The position numbers and the translations under genes were made by a program. A stretch of DNA of 32,000 nt from Phenylobacterium sp. (GTDB lineage: Bacteria; Pseudomonadota; Alphaproteobacteria; Caulobacterales; Caulobacteraceae): positions 1 to 32,000 of the forward strand of contig NZ_JAICYI010000041.1 of NCBI RefSeq assembly GCF_025934275.1, read 5' to 3'. The notes beneath the pieces are model-generated. The model was given only the letters and a program-made list of their open reading frames with translations. It did no database searches and was not told the origin of the DNA. Positions 16,975 through 26,031 of the stretch are shown here, in pieces (within the stretch, counting starts at the first letter, position 1; each line of letters opens with the position of its first letter).

Positions 16975-17234
16975 TCCGCGTGCTCATCCCCTCGCAGCTC
17001 ACCGCCTACACCGATGGCGTCACACGAGTCCCCGCGGCGGGCGCGACGGTGGACGAGGTGCTGAAGGACCTGGACGCCCGCTTTCCCGGCATCCGGTTCC
17101 GGGTGGTGGACGAGCAGGACCGCGTGCGCCGGCACATGCGGATTTTCGTGGGGCTGGAAGAGACCCGCGCCGTCAGCCGGCCGCTCAGCGACGGCGACGA
17201 ACTGCTGATTTTCGGGGCTCTGTCGGGCGGCTAG
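16971..17234 (+). CDS. MoaD/ThiS family ubiquitin-like sulfur-carrier protein
   Basis: The 87-aa protein has the beta-grasp MoaD/ThiS pattern: MIRVLIPSQL at the start, the ATVDEVLKDLDARFPGI helix, DGDELLIFGALSGG at the end. The terminal Gly-Gly is the residue pair that becomes adenylated and thiocarboxylated in sulfur carriers. It has no moaE, thiG or E1-like gene beside it, so its pathway is open. Instead it overlaps the BNR-repeat gene by four bases. Its TAG stop (17232-17234) shares the CTAG at 17231-17234 with the convergent serA stop. Confidence 0.85.
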   Translation: MIRVLIPSQLTAYTDGVTRVPAAGATVDEVLKDLDARFPGIRFRVVDEQDRVRRHMRIFVGLEETRAVSRPLSDGDELLIFGALSGG

Positions 17235-18805
17235 AATCCCAGCGTCCGCGCCTCCTTCACGTGCGGCAGCTTGCGGATCTTCTCGACCAGCCCCTCGGTG
17301 GGGGCCTGGTCGACGCCGACCAGCGCGATGGCGTCCTCGCCGGCCGCCAGCCGGCCCAGGTTGAAGGTCGCGATGTTGACCTTGGCCTCGCCCAGCAACG
17401 CTCCGAGGTTGCCGATGAAGCCCGGCTTGTCCTCGTTGTTGACGTACAGCATGGTCGGCATGAACGGCGCGTCGAGCTCCATGCCCTTGACCTCCACCAC
17501 CCGCGGCGCGCCGGCCAGCACTGAGCCGGCGAACGAGCGCTTGCCCTTCTCCGTGGTGATGGTGATGCGGATCAGGCTCTCGTAGATCGGGCTCTCGTCC
17601 TGCTTGGATTCCGAGACGGTGATGCCGCGCTCCTTGGCGACCGCCGGGGCGGAGACCATGTTCACCTCGGCCAGCATCGGGCGCATCACGCCGGCCAGGG
17701 CCGCCGCCGTCAGCGGGCGGGTGTTGAGCTTGGCCACCTCGCCCTCGTAGGCGATGTCGATCGCCTTGATGCCGAAGTCCACCATCTGGCCGGCGAACAG
17801 GCCGAGCTTGTCGGCGAGCGCCACGAACGGCTTCAGCCTGGGCGCCTCCTCGGCGGTGACCGAGGGACTGTTCAGCGCATTGCTGACCGCGCCGGTCAGC
17901 AGGTAGTCGCTCATCTGCTCGGCGACCTGCAGGGCGACGTTCTCCTGCGCCTCGACCGTCGAGGCTCCGAGGTGCGGCGTCGCGACGAAGTTCTCCGCCC
18001 CGAACAGCGGGTTGGACTTGGCGGGCTCCTCGACGAACACGTCGAAGGCCGCGCCGCCCACATGGCCGGAGTCGAGCAGCTTGCGGAGCGCCGCCTCGTC
18101 CACCAGGCCGCCGCGCGCGCAGTTGACGATCAGCACGCCCTTCTTGGTCTTGGCCAGGTTTTCCTCGGAGAGGATGTTGCGCGTCTTGTCGGTGAGCGGG
18201 GTGTGCAGGGTGATCACGTCGGCCCGTTTCAGGAGCTCGTCGAGCTCGACTTTCTCCACGCCGATCTCGATCGCCCGCTCCGGCGACAGGAACGGATCGT
18301 AGGCGACGACGTGCATCTTCAGGCCGTTCGCCCGGTCGGCGACGATCGATCCGATGTTGCCGGCCCCGATCAGCCCCAGCGTCTTGCCGTAGAGCTCGAC
18401 GCCCATGAAGCGGTTCTTCTCCCATTTACCGGCCTGGGTGGAGACGTCGGCCTGCGGCAGCTGGCGGGCCAGCGCGAACATCATGGCGATGGCGTGCTCG
18501 GCGGTGGTGATCGAGTTGCCGAACGGGGTGTTCATGACCACGATCCCGGCGGCCGTGGCGGCGGGGATCTCGACGTTGTCCACGCCGATGCCGGCGCGGC
18601 CGATCACCTTGAGCCGCTTGGCGGCGGCGATGACGTCCTTGTCGGCCTTGGTGGCCGAGCGGACCGCCAGGCCGTCGTAGTCGCCGATGATCTTCAGGAG
18701 CTCGTCCTTCGAAAGGCCGGTCTTGACGTCGGCGTCGACGCCGCGCTGGCGGAAGATGTCGACGGCGGCGGGCGAAAGCTTGTCGGCGATGAGCACGCGG
18801 GGCAT
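17231..18805 (-). CDS. serA: D-3-phosphoglycerate dehydrogenase
   Basis: SerA oxidises 3-phosphoglycerate to 3-phosphohydroxypyruvate with NAD+, the first step of serine synthesis, in the cytoplasm. The 524-aa length is that of the long form with a substrate domain, a nucleotide domain (GLIGAGNIGS at about residues 144-153), an allosteric substrate-binding domain and a C-terminal ACT domain (MLYVNNEDKPGFIGNLG, NIATFNLGR). Other landmarks are GRAGIGVDNVEIPAA, NCARGGLVDEAAL and the catalytic His278 in TPHLGAST. ATG 18805 follows GAGAAG. It lies 155 bases downstream of serC on the same strand. The gap holds a long inverted repeat, so cotranscription with serC is likely but the repeat could modulate it. 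Confidence 0.97.
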   Translation of the reverse strand: MPRVLIADKLSPAAVDIFRQRGVDADVKTGLSKDELLKIIGDYDGLAVRSATKADKDVIAAAKRLKVIGRAGIGVDNVEIPAATAAGIVVMNTPFGNSITTAEHAIAMMFALARQLPQADVSTQAGKWEKNRFMGVELYGKTLGLIGAGNIGSIVADRANGLKMHVVAYDPFLSPERAIEIGVEKVELDELLKRADVITLHTPLTDKTRNILSEENLAKTKKGVLIVNCARGGLVDEAALRKLLDSGHVGGAAFDVFVEEPAKSNPLFGAENFVATPHLGASTVEAQENVALQVAEQMSDYLLTGAVSNALNSPSVTAEEAPRLKPFVALADKLGLFAGQMVDFGIKAIDIAYEGEVAKLNTRPLTAAALAGVMRPMLAEVNMVSAPAVAKERGITVSESKQDESPIYESLIRITITTEKGKRSFAGSVLAGAPRVVEVKGMELDAPFMPTMLYVNNEDKPGFIGNLGALLGEAKVNIATFNLGRLAAGEDAIALVGVDQAPTEGLVEKIRKLPHVKEARTLGF

Positions 18806-18830
18806 TTGGTTCTTCTCGTTCTTCCTGACC

Positions 18831-18952
18831 GTCGTGGCCGGGCTTGTTCCGATCACCCATGATCTCGGCGATGCAGGGGTGGTGTGTCCGGGAGCCGCGG
18901 CCAACGACGTCGATGGTTGTTCATGGGCGGCCGGGACAAGCCCGGCCATGAT
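18831..18952. repeat. Inverted repeat between serC and serA
   Basis: The left arm (18831-18862, containing GGCCGGGCTTGTTCCG) and right arm (18920-18952, containing CGGGACAAGCCCGGCC) are inverted copies that match at about 26 of 31 positions. They are separated by about 57 bases. The right arm also contains its own small palindrome, GGCCGGG-ACAAG-CCCGGCC. GGCCGGGCTTGTCCCGGCC-type units are common dispersed intergenic repeats in Caulobacterales and relatives. In RNA the two arms would fold into a long stem between the two genes. Confidence 0.7.
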
Positions 18953-18960
18953 GTCGCAGG

Positions 18961-20130
18961 TTACGCGGGCGCGAGTTCGGCGGCGGTGGCGTGGAACGCC
19001 CAGTCGAGCCAGGGCGTGAGCGCCTCGAGGTCGGAGGCGTCCACCGTCGCGCCGCACCAGATCCGAAGCCCGGGCGGAGCGTCGCGGTAGCCGGCCACGT
19101 CGTAGGCGACGTCTTCCTTCTCCAGCGCCGCGGCGAGCTTCTTGGCGAAGTCGGCCTGGGCCTCCTCCGGCAGGGCGGTCACCCGCGGATCGATCACCTT
19201 CAGGCACACCGAGGTGTTGGAGCGGATCGACGGATCCTCCGCCAGGAACGAGATCCAAGGCGTCGCCTGCGCCCAGGCTTCCAGCACGCCGAGGTTCGCG
19301 TCGGCCCGGCGGCGGAGCTCGGCCAAACCGCCGATCGAGGCGGCCCAGCGCAGGGCGTCGAGATAGTCTTCGACGCAGAGCATGGAGGGCGTGTTGATCG
19401 TCGAGCCCTCGAAGATCTCGGCGTTCAGCTTGCCGGCCTTGGTGAGCCGGAAGAGCTTCGGCATCGGCCAGGGCGGCGCATGGCTCTCCAGCCGTTCCAC
19501 CGCGCGCGGCCCGAGGATCAGCATGCCGTGGCCCGCTTCGCCGCCCAGCGCCTTCTGCCAGGAGAAGGTCGCCGCATCGAGCTTCGACCAGTCGAGATCC
19601 TGGGCGAAGGCCGCGCTGGTCGCGTCGCAGATGACCAGGCCTTCGCGGTCGGCGGCGATGAAGGCGGCGTCGGGCACGCGCACGCCCGAGGTCGTGCCGT
19701 TCCAGGTGAACACCAGGTCGGCGTCCTTGCGGACCCTAGCGAGGTCCGGCAGCTGGCCATAGGGCGCATCCAACACCTCGGCCTCGATTTTCAGCTGCTT
19801 GGTGACGTCGGTCACCCAGTCCTTGCCGAAGCTCTCGAAGGCCAGAAGCTGCACCGGGCGCGCGCCCAGCAGCGACCACAGGGCCATCTCCATGGCGCCG
19901 GTGTCGGAGCCCGGGACGATGCCGATCAGGAACTCGTCGGGAACCTGCAGCACGTCGCGCGTGCGTTCGATCGCCTCCTTGAGGCGCGCCTTGCCCAGCT
20001 TCGAGCGGTGCGACCGTCCGAGCACGGCGTTCTGGAGGTTCTCAGGAGCCCATCCGGGGCGCTTGGCGCAGGGGCCGGATGAAAATTCGGGGCGAGCCGG
20101 GCGCATGGCCGGCTTCGGAGGCGTGATCAC
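18961..20130 (-). CDS. serC: Phosphoserine aminotransferase
   Basis: SerC is a PLP enzyme that converts 3-phosphohydroxypyruvate plus glutamate to phosphoserine and 2-oxoglutarate, the second step of serine synthesis. The protein has the short alphaproteobacterial form, 389 aa, beginning [18 protein letters not shown], with [36 protein letters not shown] and the PLP lysine Lys193 in [14 protein letters not shown] chose GTG 20130 because a good GGGAG (20139-20143) lies 8 bases upstream and overlaps the last stem of a serC-leader-like structure. ATG 20145, in frame, would add five residues but has AAGG directly abutting it. A longer frame reaches 20220. serA follows on the same strand. Confidence 0.95.
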   Translation of the reverse strand: MITPPKPAMRPARPEFSSGPCAKRPGWAPENLQNAVLGRSHRSKLGKARLKEAIERTRDVLQVPDEFLIGIVPGSDTGAMEMALWSLLGARPVQLLAFESFGKDWVTDVTKQLKIEAEVLDAPYGQLPDLARVRKDADLVFTWNGTTSGVRVPDAAFIAADREGLVICDATSAAFAQDLDWSKLDAATFSWQKALGGEAGHGMLILGPRAVERLESHAPPWPMPKLFRLTKAGKLNAEIFEGSTINTPSMLCVEDYLDALRWAASIGGLAELRRRADANLGVLEAWAQATPWISFLAEDPSIRSNTSVCLKVIDPRVTALPEEAQADFAKKLAAALEKEDVAYDVAGYRDAPPGLRIWCGATVDASDLEALTPWLDWAFHATAAELAPA

Positions 20131-20220
20131 AGCGATGTCTCCCATCCTTGCAGATGGGCGGCGTCCCGTTGGGAGGACGTGGCCCGCCGGCCAAGAACCC
20201 CCGTTCGTGCTGCAGTGCAA
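20131..20220 (-). ncRNA. Candidate serC leader RNA
   Basis: On the minus strand, upstream of serC, two hairpins stand in tandem. The first can pair TCCC/GGGA or GTCC/GGAC within 20163-20178. The final one pairs CCCATC (20153-20158) with GATGGG (20141-20146) around the loop TGCAAG. Its 3' arm overlaps the GGGAG ribosome-binding site of GTG 20130. The known serC leader is described in alphaproteobacteria upstream of serC-serA, with its final stem overlapping the ribosome-binding site, which matches this arrangement. The upstream border is a guess. Confidence 0.6.
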
Positions 20221-20253
20221 GAAAAAGATTCGGCGGCTGGCCCGACGGCGACC

Positions 20254-20700
20254 TTAGGGCGCAGGCGTCTCCAGAGTCCCCGCGGCGCGCCACCGATGCC
20301 GCCAGGCCACCATGGTGCCGATAATCAGACACCAGATGATCCCGCTCCAGTCGAAGTTGTTGATCGCAGCGTGGAGATAGTCGCGATCGGAGCGGTCGGT
20401 CACTAGGTAATAGGAGTGCAGCGAGAACTGGGCGGCGTAGAACAGCATAGCCCCACCCATCCAGAGCGCGCCGTAGCGCACCGTGATGGCGAGCAGGACA
20501 ACCGCCGCCAGTCCGTCATTGCAGAGCCGGATCACCCCTTCGGCGTCGGGCGCAAGCCACTGGCCGACGTCGCCGATCAGCACGTTCGCGATCACCACGC
20601 CGGCGCCAAGGCGTTCGGCGATCCCGCCCTTCCAGAGGGCGAAGCCCGCGCCAAAGACGGAGAACAGGTCGATTAAGAGTCTGATCGACAGGCCAAACAT
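20254..20700 (-). CDS. Small integral membrane protein, unknown function
   Basis: The 148-aa product has about four hydrophobic segments: roughly residues 4-24, 30-48, 60-90 (LAAVVLLAITV and GALWMGGAMLFYAAQF) and 118-133 (GIIWCLIIGTMVAW). It has a polar loop with TDRSDRDYLHAAINNFDW before the last segment. I do not recognise a named family. ATG 20700 has AGGGG nine bases upstream, but this site lies within the 3' arm of a strong hairpin (20705-20734). It is 62 bases downstream of the small helical gene on the same strand and ends about 124 bases before the serC start. Confidence 0.75.
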   Translation of the reverse strand: MFGLSIRLLIDLFSVFGAGFALWKGGIAERLGAGVVIANVLIGDVGQWLAPDAEGVIRLCNDGLAAVVLLAITVRYGALWMGGAMLFYAAQFSLHSYYLVTDRSDRDYLHAAINNFDWSGIIWCLIIGTMVAWRHRWRAAGTLETPAP

Positions 20701-20704
20701 GACA

Positions 20705-20734
20705 TCGCGCCCCTAAAGCCATTTAGAGGCGCGA
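20705..20734 (-). promoter_or_regulatory. Hairpin burying the ribosome-binding site of the gene at 20700
   Basis: A 13-bp stem with one mismatch, TCGCGCCTCTAAA (minus 20734-20722) against TTTAGGGGCGCGA (20717-20705), closes a TGGC loop. The mismatch is a U-G wobble in RNA. The AGGGG ribosome-binding site is inside the 3' arm and the ATG is four bases beyond it. No U-run follows, so an intrinsic terminator is less likely than a translational control element. Confidence 0.6.
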
Positions 20735-20762
20735 TACCAGTTAAAGTTCTGCAACTATGAAG

Positions 20763-21101
20763 TCAGACCGCCTCGGCGACCGTGCGCTCGGAGTCGGTAT
20801 CCGCCAGGAAGGTCGGCTTGTCTTGGCCGTTCATCTTCGTGCGGATGCCGAGACGCAGCTTGGCTTCGTTGAGTTCCTCGTGCACCGCGACCATCGCCGT
20901 GCGGGCTTCGCTGAGCGCCTTGAGGGCGTCCATGAGCTTCACCTGGCAGTCGTCGGCGAACACCAGAGACGCATTCACGTCCTGCCGCGCCTTGAGCATT
21001 TCGCTCATGAATTCAGAGGCTTCCACGAGAGCCGTGTCAACCGCCGCTTCCGTGGCGAACAGCTTCGCAGCCACCTTCTTCGCCACAAACACCTTTTCCA
21101 T
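20763..21101 (-). CDS. Small helical protein, unknown function, 112 aa
   Basis: The protein is rich in Ala, Glu, Lys and Val and appears almost wholly helical (KKVAAKLFATEAAVDTALVE, FMSEMLKARQDVNASLVF, DALKALSEARTAMVAVHEEL). It ends in a charged tail. It has no signal peptide, membrane segment or cysteine pair that suggests a metal site. The family is not recognised. A coiled-coil or bundle-forming structural or stress-related role is possible but only a guess. I chose ATG 21101, with GGGGG five bases upstream. Starts at 21113 and 21134 lack a ribosome-binding site. Its upstream region carries TTAACC motifs. Confidence 0.7.
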   Translation of the reverse strand: MEKVFVAKKVAAKLFATEAAVDTALVEASEFMSEMLKARQDVNASLVFADDCQVKLMDALKALSEARTAMVAVHEELNEAKLRLGIRTKMNGQDKPTFLADTDSERTVAEAV

Positions 21102-21343
21102 CACAGCCCCCATATTGCGGGTTAACGACAACAACGGGCGGACGGTAAATGAATGGTGAAGCCTTCCGCAACCGATTCATGGGTTGTTAACCATGATTCT
21201 CGCTCTCGGGGGTTGTGGTGTGGCGACGGCGCCACAGGAAAGCCCGGATTCGCGCCTCCGGGGAAACCCGCAACCGCTGGCGGTGAAGCGAACCGTTAGG
21301 AAAATCTCGCTACAGCGGGTCCCGTGCGTTCCAAGCGAAGGCG
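21102..21343. promoter_or_regulatory. Divergent intergenic region with TTAACC motifs
   Basis: These 242 bases separate the small helical gene from the hybrid kinase gene. TTAACC occurs on the minus strand at 21125-21120 and TTAACCAT on the plus strand at 21187-21194, giving inverted copies about 60 bases apart. TTAACCAT resembles a half site of the CtrA cell-cycle regulator, but the full TTAA-N7-TTAA form is absent. The stretch around 21140-21200 is the least GC-rich of the region. Confidence 0.35.
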
Positions 21344-23245
<1,902 letters not shown>

Positions 23246-23426
23246 ACCGCAAACAACGAGAGCCTCAGGCGGGCTTCAGCCGCGGGATGATGTCCTGCGC
23301 TGGCTGGGCTGCCCGCGCGCGCAATGGATGCGTGGTTTCGAGGAAACCATGTCGCCGAAAGAGAGTTTTCTGAGCGTGTCGGGGCAGAACCAAAGCAGAG
23401 GGACACCGAAGCAGAGGAACTGACCA
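23246..23426. promoter_or_regulatory. Intergenic region upstream of the small secreted protein
   Basis: This 181-base gap should hold the promoter of the gene at 23427. It contains a perfect 7-bp stem with a 3-base loop, TGGTTTCGAGGAAACCA (23333-23349), without a T-run. Close to the start the string AAGCAGAGG occurs twice, the second copy ahead of the GAGGAA ribosome-binding site. I see no clear -35/-10 pair. Confidence 0.35.
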
Positions 23427-23789
23427 ATGACGAAATTTAAAATCCTGGCCGCCGCCGCCGCTTCTACGCTTGCGCTTGGCGGCGCGACGATGGCGACGAC
23501 TGCTCAGGCCCAGCCCTATCACCATGGCTATTCTGACAGTCGGCTGAATACCTCGTACGTGAATCACCTGGGCTGGAAGATCGACCGCGCCCGCGAACAA
23601 GGCGTGATCTCCTGGCGCCAGGCGCGCGACCTGCACATGCAGCTGGCCCGCGTGCAGCCGCTGGCCTGGCGAGCCCAGACGGGCCAAGCCCGGCCGTGGG
23701 AGGTCCGTAGGCTCGAGCACGTCGTCAACCGGATCGACAGCCTGACCCAGGGCTACGCCTACAACATGCGCCGGCCCTACTATCGCTGA
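23427..23789 (+). CDS. Small secreted protein, unknown function, 120 aa
   Basis: A Sec signal peptide spans about residues 1-28 (MTKFKILAAAAASTLALGG, ending TTAQAQ), so the mature protein of about 91 residues is probably periplasmic. The mature part is basic and rich in Arg, Tyr and Gln, with a likely helical core (HLGWKIDRAREQGVISWRQA, RDLHMQLARVQPLAWR, EVRRLEHVVNRIDSLTQ). It ends with the tyrosine-rich YNMRRPYYR. The two helical units look like short repeats of a hairpin. I do not recognise a family. GAGGAA lies nine bases before ATG 23427. A strong terminator follows 21 bases after the stop. Confidence 0.8.
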   Translation: MTKFKILAAAAASTLALGGATMATTAQAQPYHHGYSDSRLNTSYVNHLGWKIDRAREQGVISWRQARDLHMQLARVQPLAWRAQTGQARPWEVRRLEHVVNRIDSLTQGYAYNMRRPYYR

Positions 23790-23810
23790 TCGGCATGACT
23801 CCGATGCGAG

Positions 23811-23834
23811 CGCCCCCGGAACGATCCGGGGGCG
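23811..23834. terminator. Intrinsic terminator, probably bidirectional
   Basis: A perfect 10-bp stem, CGCCCCCGGA (23811-23820) / TCCGGGGGCG (23825-23834), closes an ACGA loop and is followed by TCTTGCT. It sits between the stops of two convergent genes (23789 and 23840) and can serve both strands. Confidence 0.8.
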
Positions 23835-23839
23835 TCTTG

Positions 23840-24658
23840 CTATGCCGCGGGGCTGCGCAGCCGCGACTCCAGAACCGTCACCGCCGCCCCCGACAGACGC
23901 GCGCGCTCGCCCGCCACCTCGCAGTCCAGATCCCCGCCGCGCCCCGGATAGGCCTGATGGAAGCGAAGCCGCGCACGGCCGAGCTTGGCGGCGTAGAGCG
24001 GGGCCAGGAGGCAGTGCAGGGAGCCTGTCGCCGGATCCTCCGGCACGCCTGAGCCGGGCGCGAAGAAGCGGTCCGCCACGTCGTACGGCCGGCCGGGATC
24101 GGCGAGCGCCGCCACCCCGACATTGCCGCGCTGCGTGGCGGCGCTTGCGACAGCGTTGAGGCGAGGGATGTCGGGAGAGAGAGCGCGGACCGCGGCCTCG
24201 TCCTTCAGCACCACCACCAGGTATTGCGCCGCCCAGACTTCTTCCGGGGCCGCCCCGAGCGCCTCGGCCAGGCCCGGGGGCGCATCGATGCGCTGCGGCA
24301 TGGTCGCGGGGAAATCCATCTCGTAGGCCGGGCCTGCCGGGCGCACCCGCAGCGGGCCGGAGCGCGTGTCGAAGATCACCTCCTCGGCGCTCAGTCCCAA
24401 TTCTGCGAACAGCACATGGGTCGCGGCCAGCGTGGCGTGCCCGCAGAGCGGCACCTCGAGGGTCGGCGTGAACCAGCGCAGGTCGAAGCGCGCCGGATCG
24501 GCGGTGTTGCGCAGGAAGGCCGTCTCGGCCTGATTGTTCTCTGCAGCCAGCGCCTGCATCCAGCCGTCGGCCGGCCAGTCCGCCATTGGCTCGAGCACGC
24601 AGGCCGGATTGCCCATGAAGGGCCCGCTGGCGAAAGCGTCGACGGTCCACTGGCGCAT
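23840..24658 (-). CDS. PhzF family epimerase/isomerase-like protein
   Basis: The 272-aa protein has the two-lobed PhzF fold, with [17 protein letters not shown] at the N-terminus, the catalytic Glu45 in [26 protein letters not shown], and DPATGSLHC in the second half. PhzF proteins are isomerases related to diaminopimelate epimerase. Most family members outside phenazine clusters have unknown substrates, and no phenazine gene is near, so phenazine synthesis should not be inferred. GGGAGGG lies six bases before ATG 24658. The gene has its own likely promoter on the minus strand (TTGGCT, 16 bases, TATGTA) with a perfect palindrome over the -35. Confidence 0.9.
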   Translation of the reverse strand: MRQWTVDAFASGPFMGNPACVLEPMADWPADGWMQALAAENNQAETAFLRNTADPARFDLRWFTPTLEVPLCGHATLAATHVLFAELGLSAEEVIFDTRSGPLRVRPAGPAYEMDFPATMPQRIDAPPGLAEALGAAPEEVWAAQYLVVVLKDEAAVRALSPDIPRLNAVASAATQRGNVGVAALADPGRPYDVADRFFAPGSGVPEDPATGSLHCLLAPLYAAKLGRARLRFHQAYPGRGGDLDCEVAGERARLSGAAVTVLESRLRSPAA

Positions 24659-24691
24659 GGCGGCCCTCCCTCTGTGGGCGACGGGGGTCTA

Positions 24692-24725
24692 CATAGCGGC
24701 TGATTGTAGTTAGCCAAGTGGCTAA
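24692..24725 (-). promoter_or_regulatory. Predicted phzF promoter with 16-base operator-like palindrome
   Basis: On the minus strand, TTGGCT is followed after 16 bases by TATGTA. The perfect palindrome TTAGCCAAGTGGCTAA (24710-24725) overlaps the -35, and outer GTAGT (24706-24710) and ACTAC (24729-24733) extend the symmetry. A repressor bound there would block the promoter. The palindrome also covers the stop of the upstream gene. Confidence 0.45.
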
Positions 24726-25300
24726 TTGACTACAGTGAGCTCCGGCCAGCGTGCGACGGCGGAGGCCGCGATGCGGGAAAAGCCGCGCACCTCCGGCCGC
24801 ATGGGGTTCGGCCGCAGCCTGAGCGCGAAGAGGTCCTGCAGGCCGAAGGGGGCGGCGATGGTCAGCCGATCGTCCGCCTCCAGCCGCACGCCGACCGCGA
24901 ACAGCGGGCTCACGAAGCGGCCGAGCGCCTCGGCCGTGCAGCTCAGCGGCGCGTAGGACTCGCCGAACTTGCCTTCGAACCAGAGGTGCACGCGCGCCTG
25001 GTTCCTGACCTCGACGAGATCCTTCAGGGGTGGGGCGAAGGCCTCGGCCACCCGACGGATAACCGCGTCCTCGGCCTCGTAGGAGACGTCGGCCGCATCG
25101 AAATAGCCGAGGTCGTAGTCCTTGAGCCCATAGTCCGAGTGGCGGCCGGTCAGGTGGTTGAGCACCGGTTGGTAGACCGCCCCGGAGAACACCAGCCAGT
25201 CCGAAAGCTCGAGCTCGCGGGCGGTGGCCAGCACCTGCATCAGGCCGGGTGCGGCGCGTACGATCGCCTCCAGCCGGCCGGCCAGCGCCGCCTCGCTCAA
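24722..25300 (-). CDS. Nucleotidyltransferase-like protein (NTP_transf_6 / COG3575 type)
   Basis: The 192-aa protein matches the small nucleotidyltransferase-like family with the block DYGLKDYDLGYFDAADVSYEAED at its centre, where the D-x-D acidic pair (KDYDLGYFD) is the putative metal site. It is followed by VEVRNQARVHLWFEGKFGESY and a C-terminal segment NPMRPEVRGFSRIAAS. No substrate is known for the family. It overlaps the MBL-fold gene by 4 bases (stop and start share ATGA) and is the last gene of the thiD-MBL-NTase set. A function related to thiamine is possible only by context. Confidence 0.85.
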   Translation of the reverse strand: MSEAALAGRLEAIVRAAPGLMQVLATARELELSDWLVFSGAVYQPVLNHLTGRHSDYGLKDYDLGYFDAADVSYEAEDAVIRRVAEAFAPPLKDLVEVRNQARVHLWFEGKFGESYAPLSCTAEALGRFVSPLFAVGVRLEADDRLTIAAPFGLQDLFALRLRPNPMRPEVRGFSRIAASAVARWPELTVVN

Positions 25301-26031
25301 AATGCGATCTCCAAGTCGTCGTGCGCCTTCACGGTGCCTTCCGGCGCAGACTGCGCCAGCATCTCATCGCCCATGTGGGTGAGCACGGTCCGCTTGGCGC
25401 CGATCTCGGCCAAGTGGGCGAGCAGGTCGTCGACATCCATGTGGCCGCTCACCTTGCGGCCGCGGAACGAAGCTTCACAGATGAACAGGTCCGCCCCGCG
25501 GGCCGCGGCGATCAGCGCCTCGGTCCAGGCGGTGTCGCCCGAATAGGCGAGGATGCGTCCCTCCGACTCGAGACGCAGCGCATTCGAGGGCGTGCCGCTG
25601 AAATGGTCCATGGCCACGGGCGTGACGGCGACGCCCGCCACCTCCCGCCGCTCGCCGGCCGGCAGCTCCACGAGGTTGAGCTCGAACTTCGGCCGGGTTT
25701 CCGACGACCTGGGGAACAGCGCCTCCTGCAGCTCACGCAGCCTCGCCGGCAGGCCCTCCGGCCCGGCGATGGTGAGCGGCGCCCGCCGCCGGCTCATGAA
25801 CTGCGCATCGAGCAGGAAGAACGGCAGGCCTCCGAAGTGGTCGCCGTGCAGGTGGCTGAGGAAAATGGCCCCGATGGCGTTCGGGTCCACGCCCGAGCGC
25901 CGCAGCGCGATCAGCGAGGAGGCGCCGCAGTCGACCAGGAACTGGCCGGTCGCGCCCTCCACATGGAAGCAGGTGTTGAAGCGCCCGCCCGAGCCGAAGG
26001 CGTCGCCGCAGCCGAGGAATGTGAGCTTCAT
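25297..26031 (-). CDS. MBL-fold metallo-hydrolase (RNase Z / PhnP-like)
   Basis: The 244-aa protein begins MKLTFLGCGDAFGSGGRFNT, as RNase Z-type metallo-beta-lactamase-fold enzymes do. The metal motif HLHGDH gives His60, His62, Asp64 and His65. Later ligands are in AMDHFSG (His142), YSGDTAW (Asp166) and LTHMGDE. The size lacks the long exosite arm of true RNase Z, so a phosphodiesterase or another hydrolase role is equally likely. It overlaps thiD upstream and the nucleotidyltransferase gene downstream by 4 bases each, so all three are translated from one mRNA. Confidence 0.88.
   Translation of the reverse strand: MKLTFLGCGDAFGSGGRFNTCFHVEGATGQFLVDCGASSLIALRRSGVDPNAIGAIFLSHLHGDHFGGLPFFLLDAQFMSRRRAPLTIAGPEGLPARLRELQEALFPRSSETRPKFELNLVELPAGERREVAGVAVTPVAMDHFSGTPSNALRLESEGRILAYSGDTAWTEALIAAARGADLFICEASFRGRKVSGHMDVDDLLAHLAEIGAKRTVLTHMGDEMLAQSAPEGTVKAHDDLEIAF

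Noticed and set aside
17231..19258. N-terminal extension of serA to 675 aa
   Set aside because: The extra residues come from the intergenic inverted repeat and serC antisense sequence. SerA starts normally at 18805.
23840..24658. PhzF as evidence of a phenazine cluster
   Set aside because: No other phenazine gene is near, and the PhzF fold is widespread with unknown substrates.
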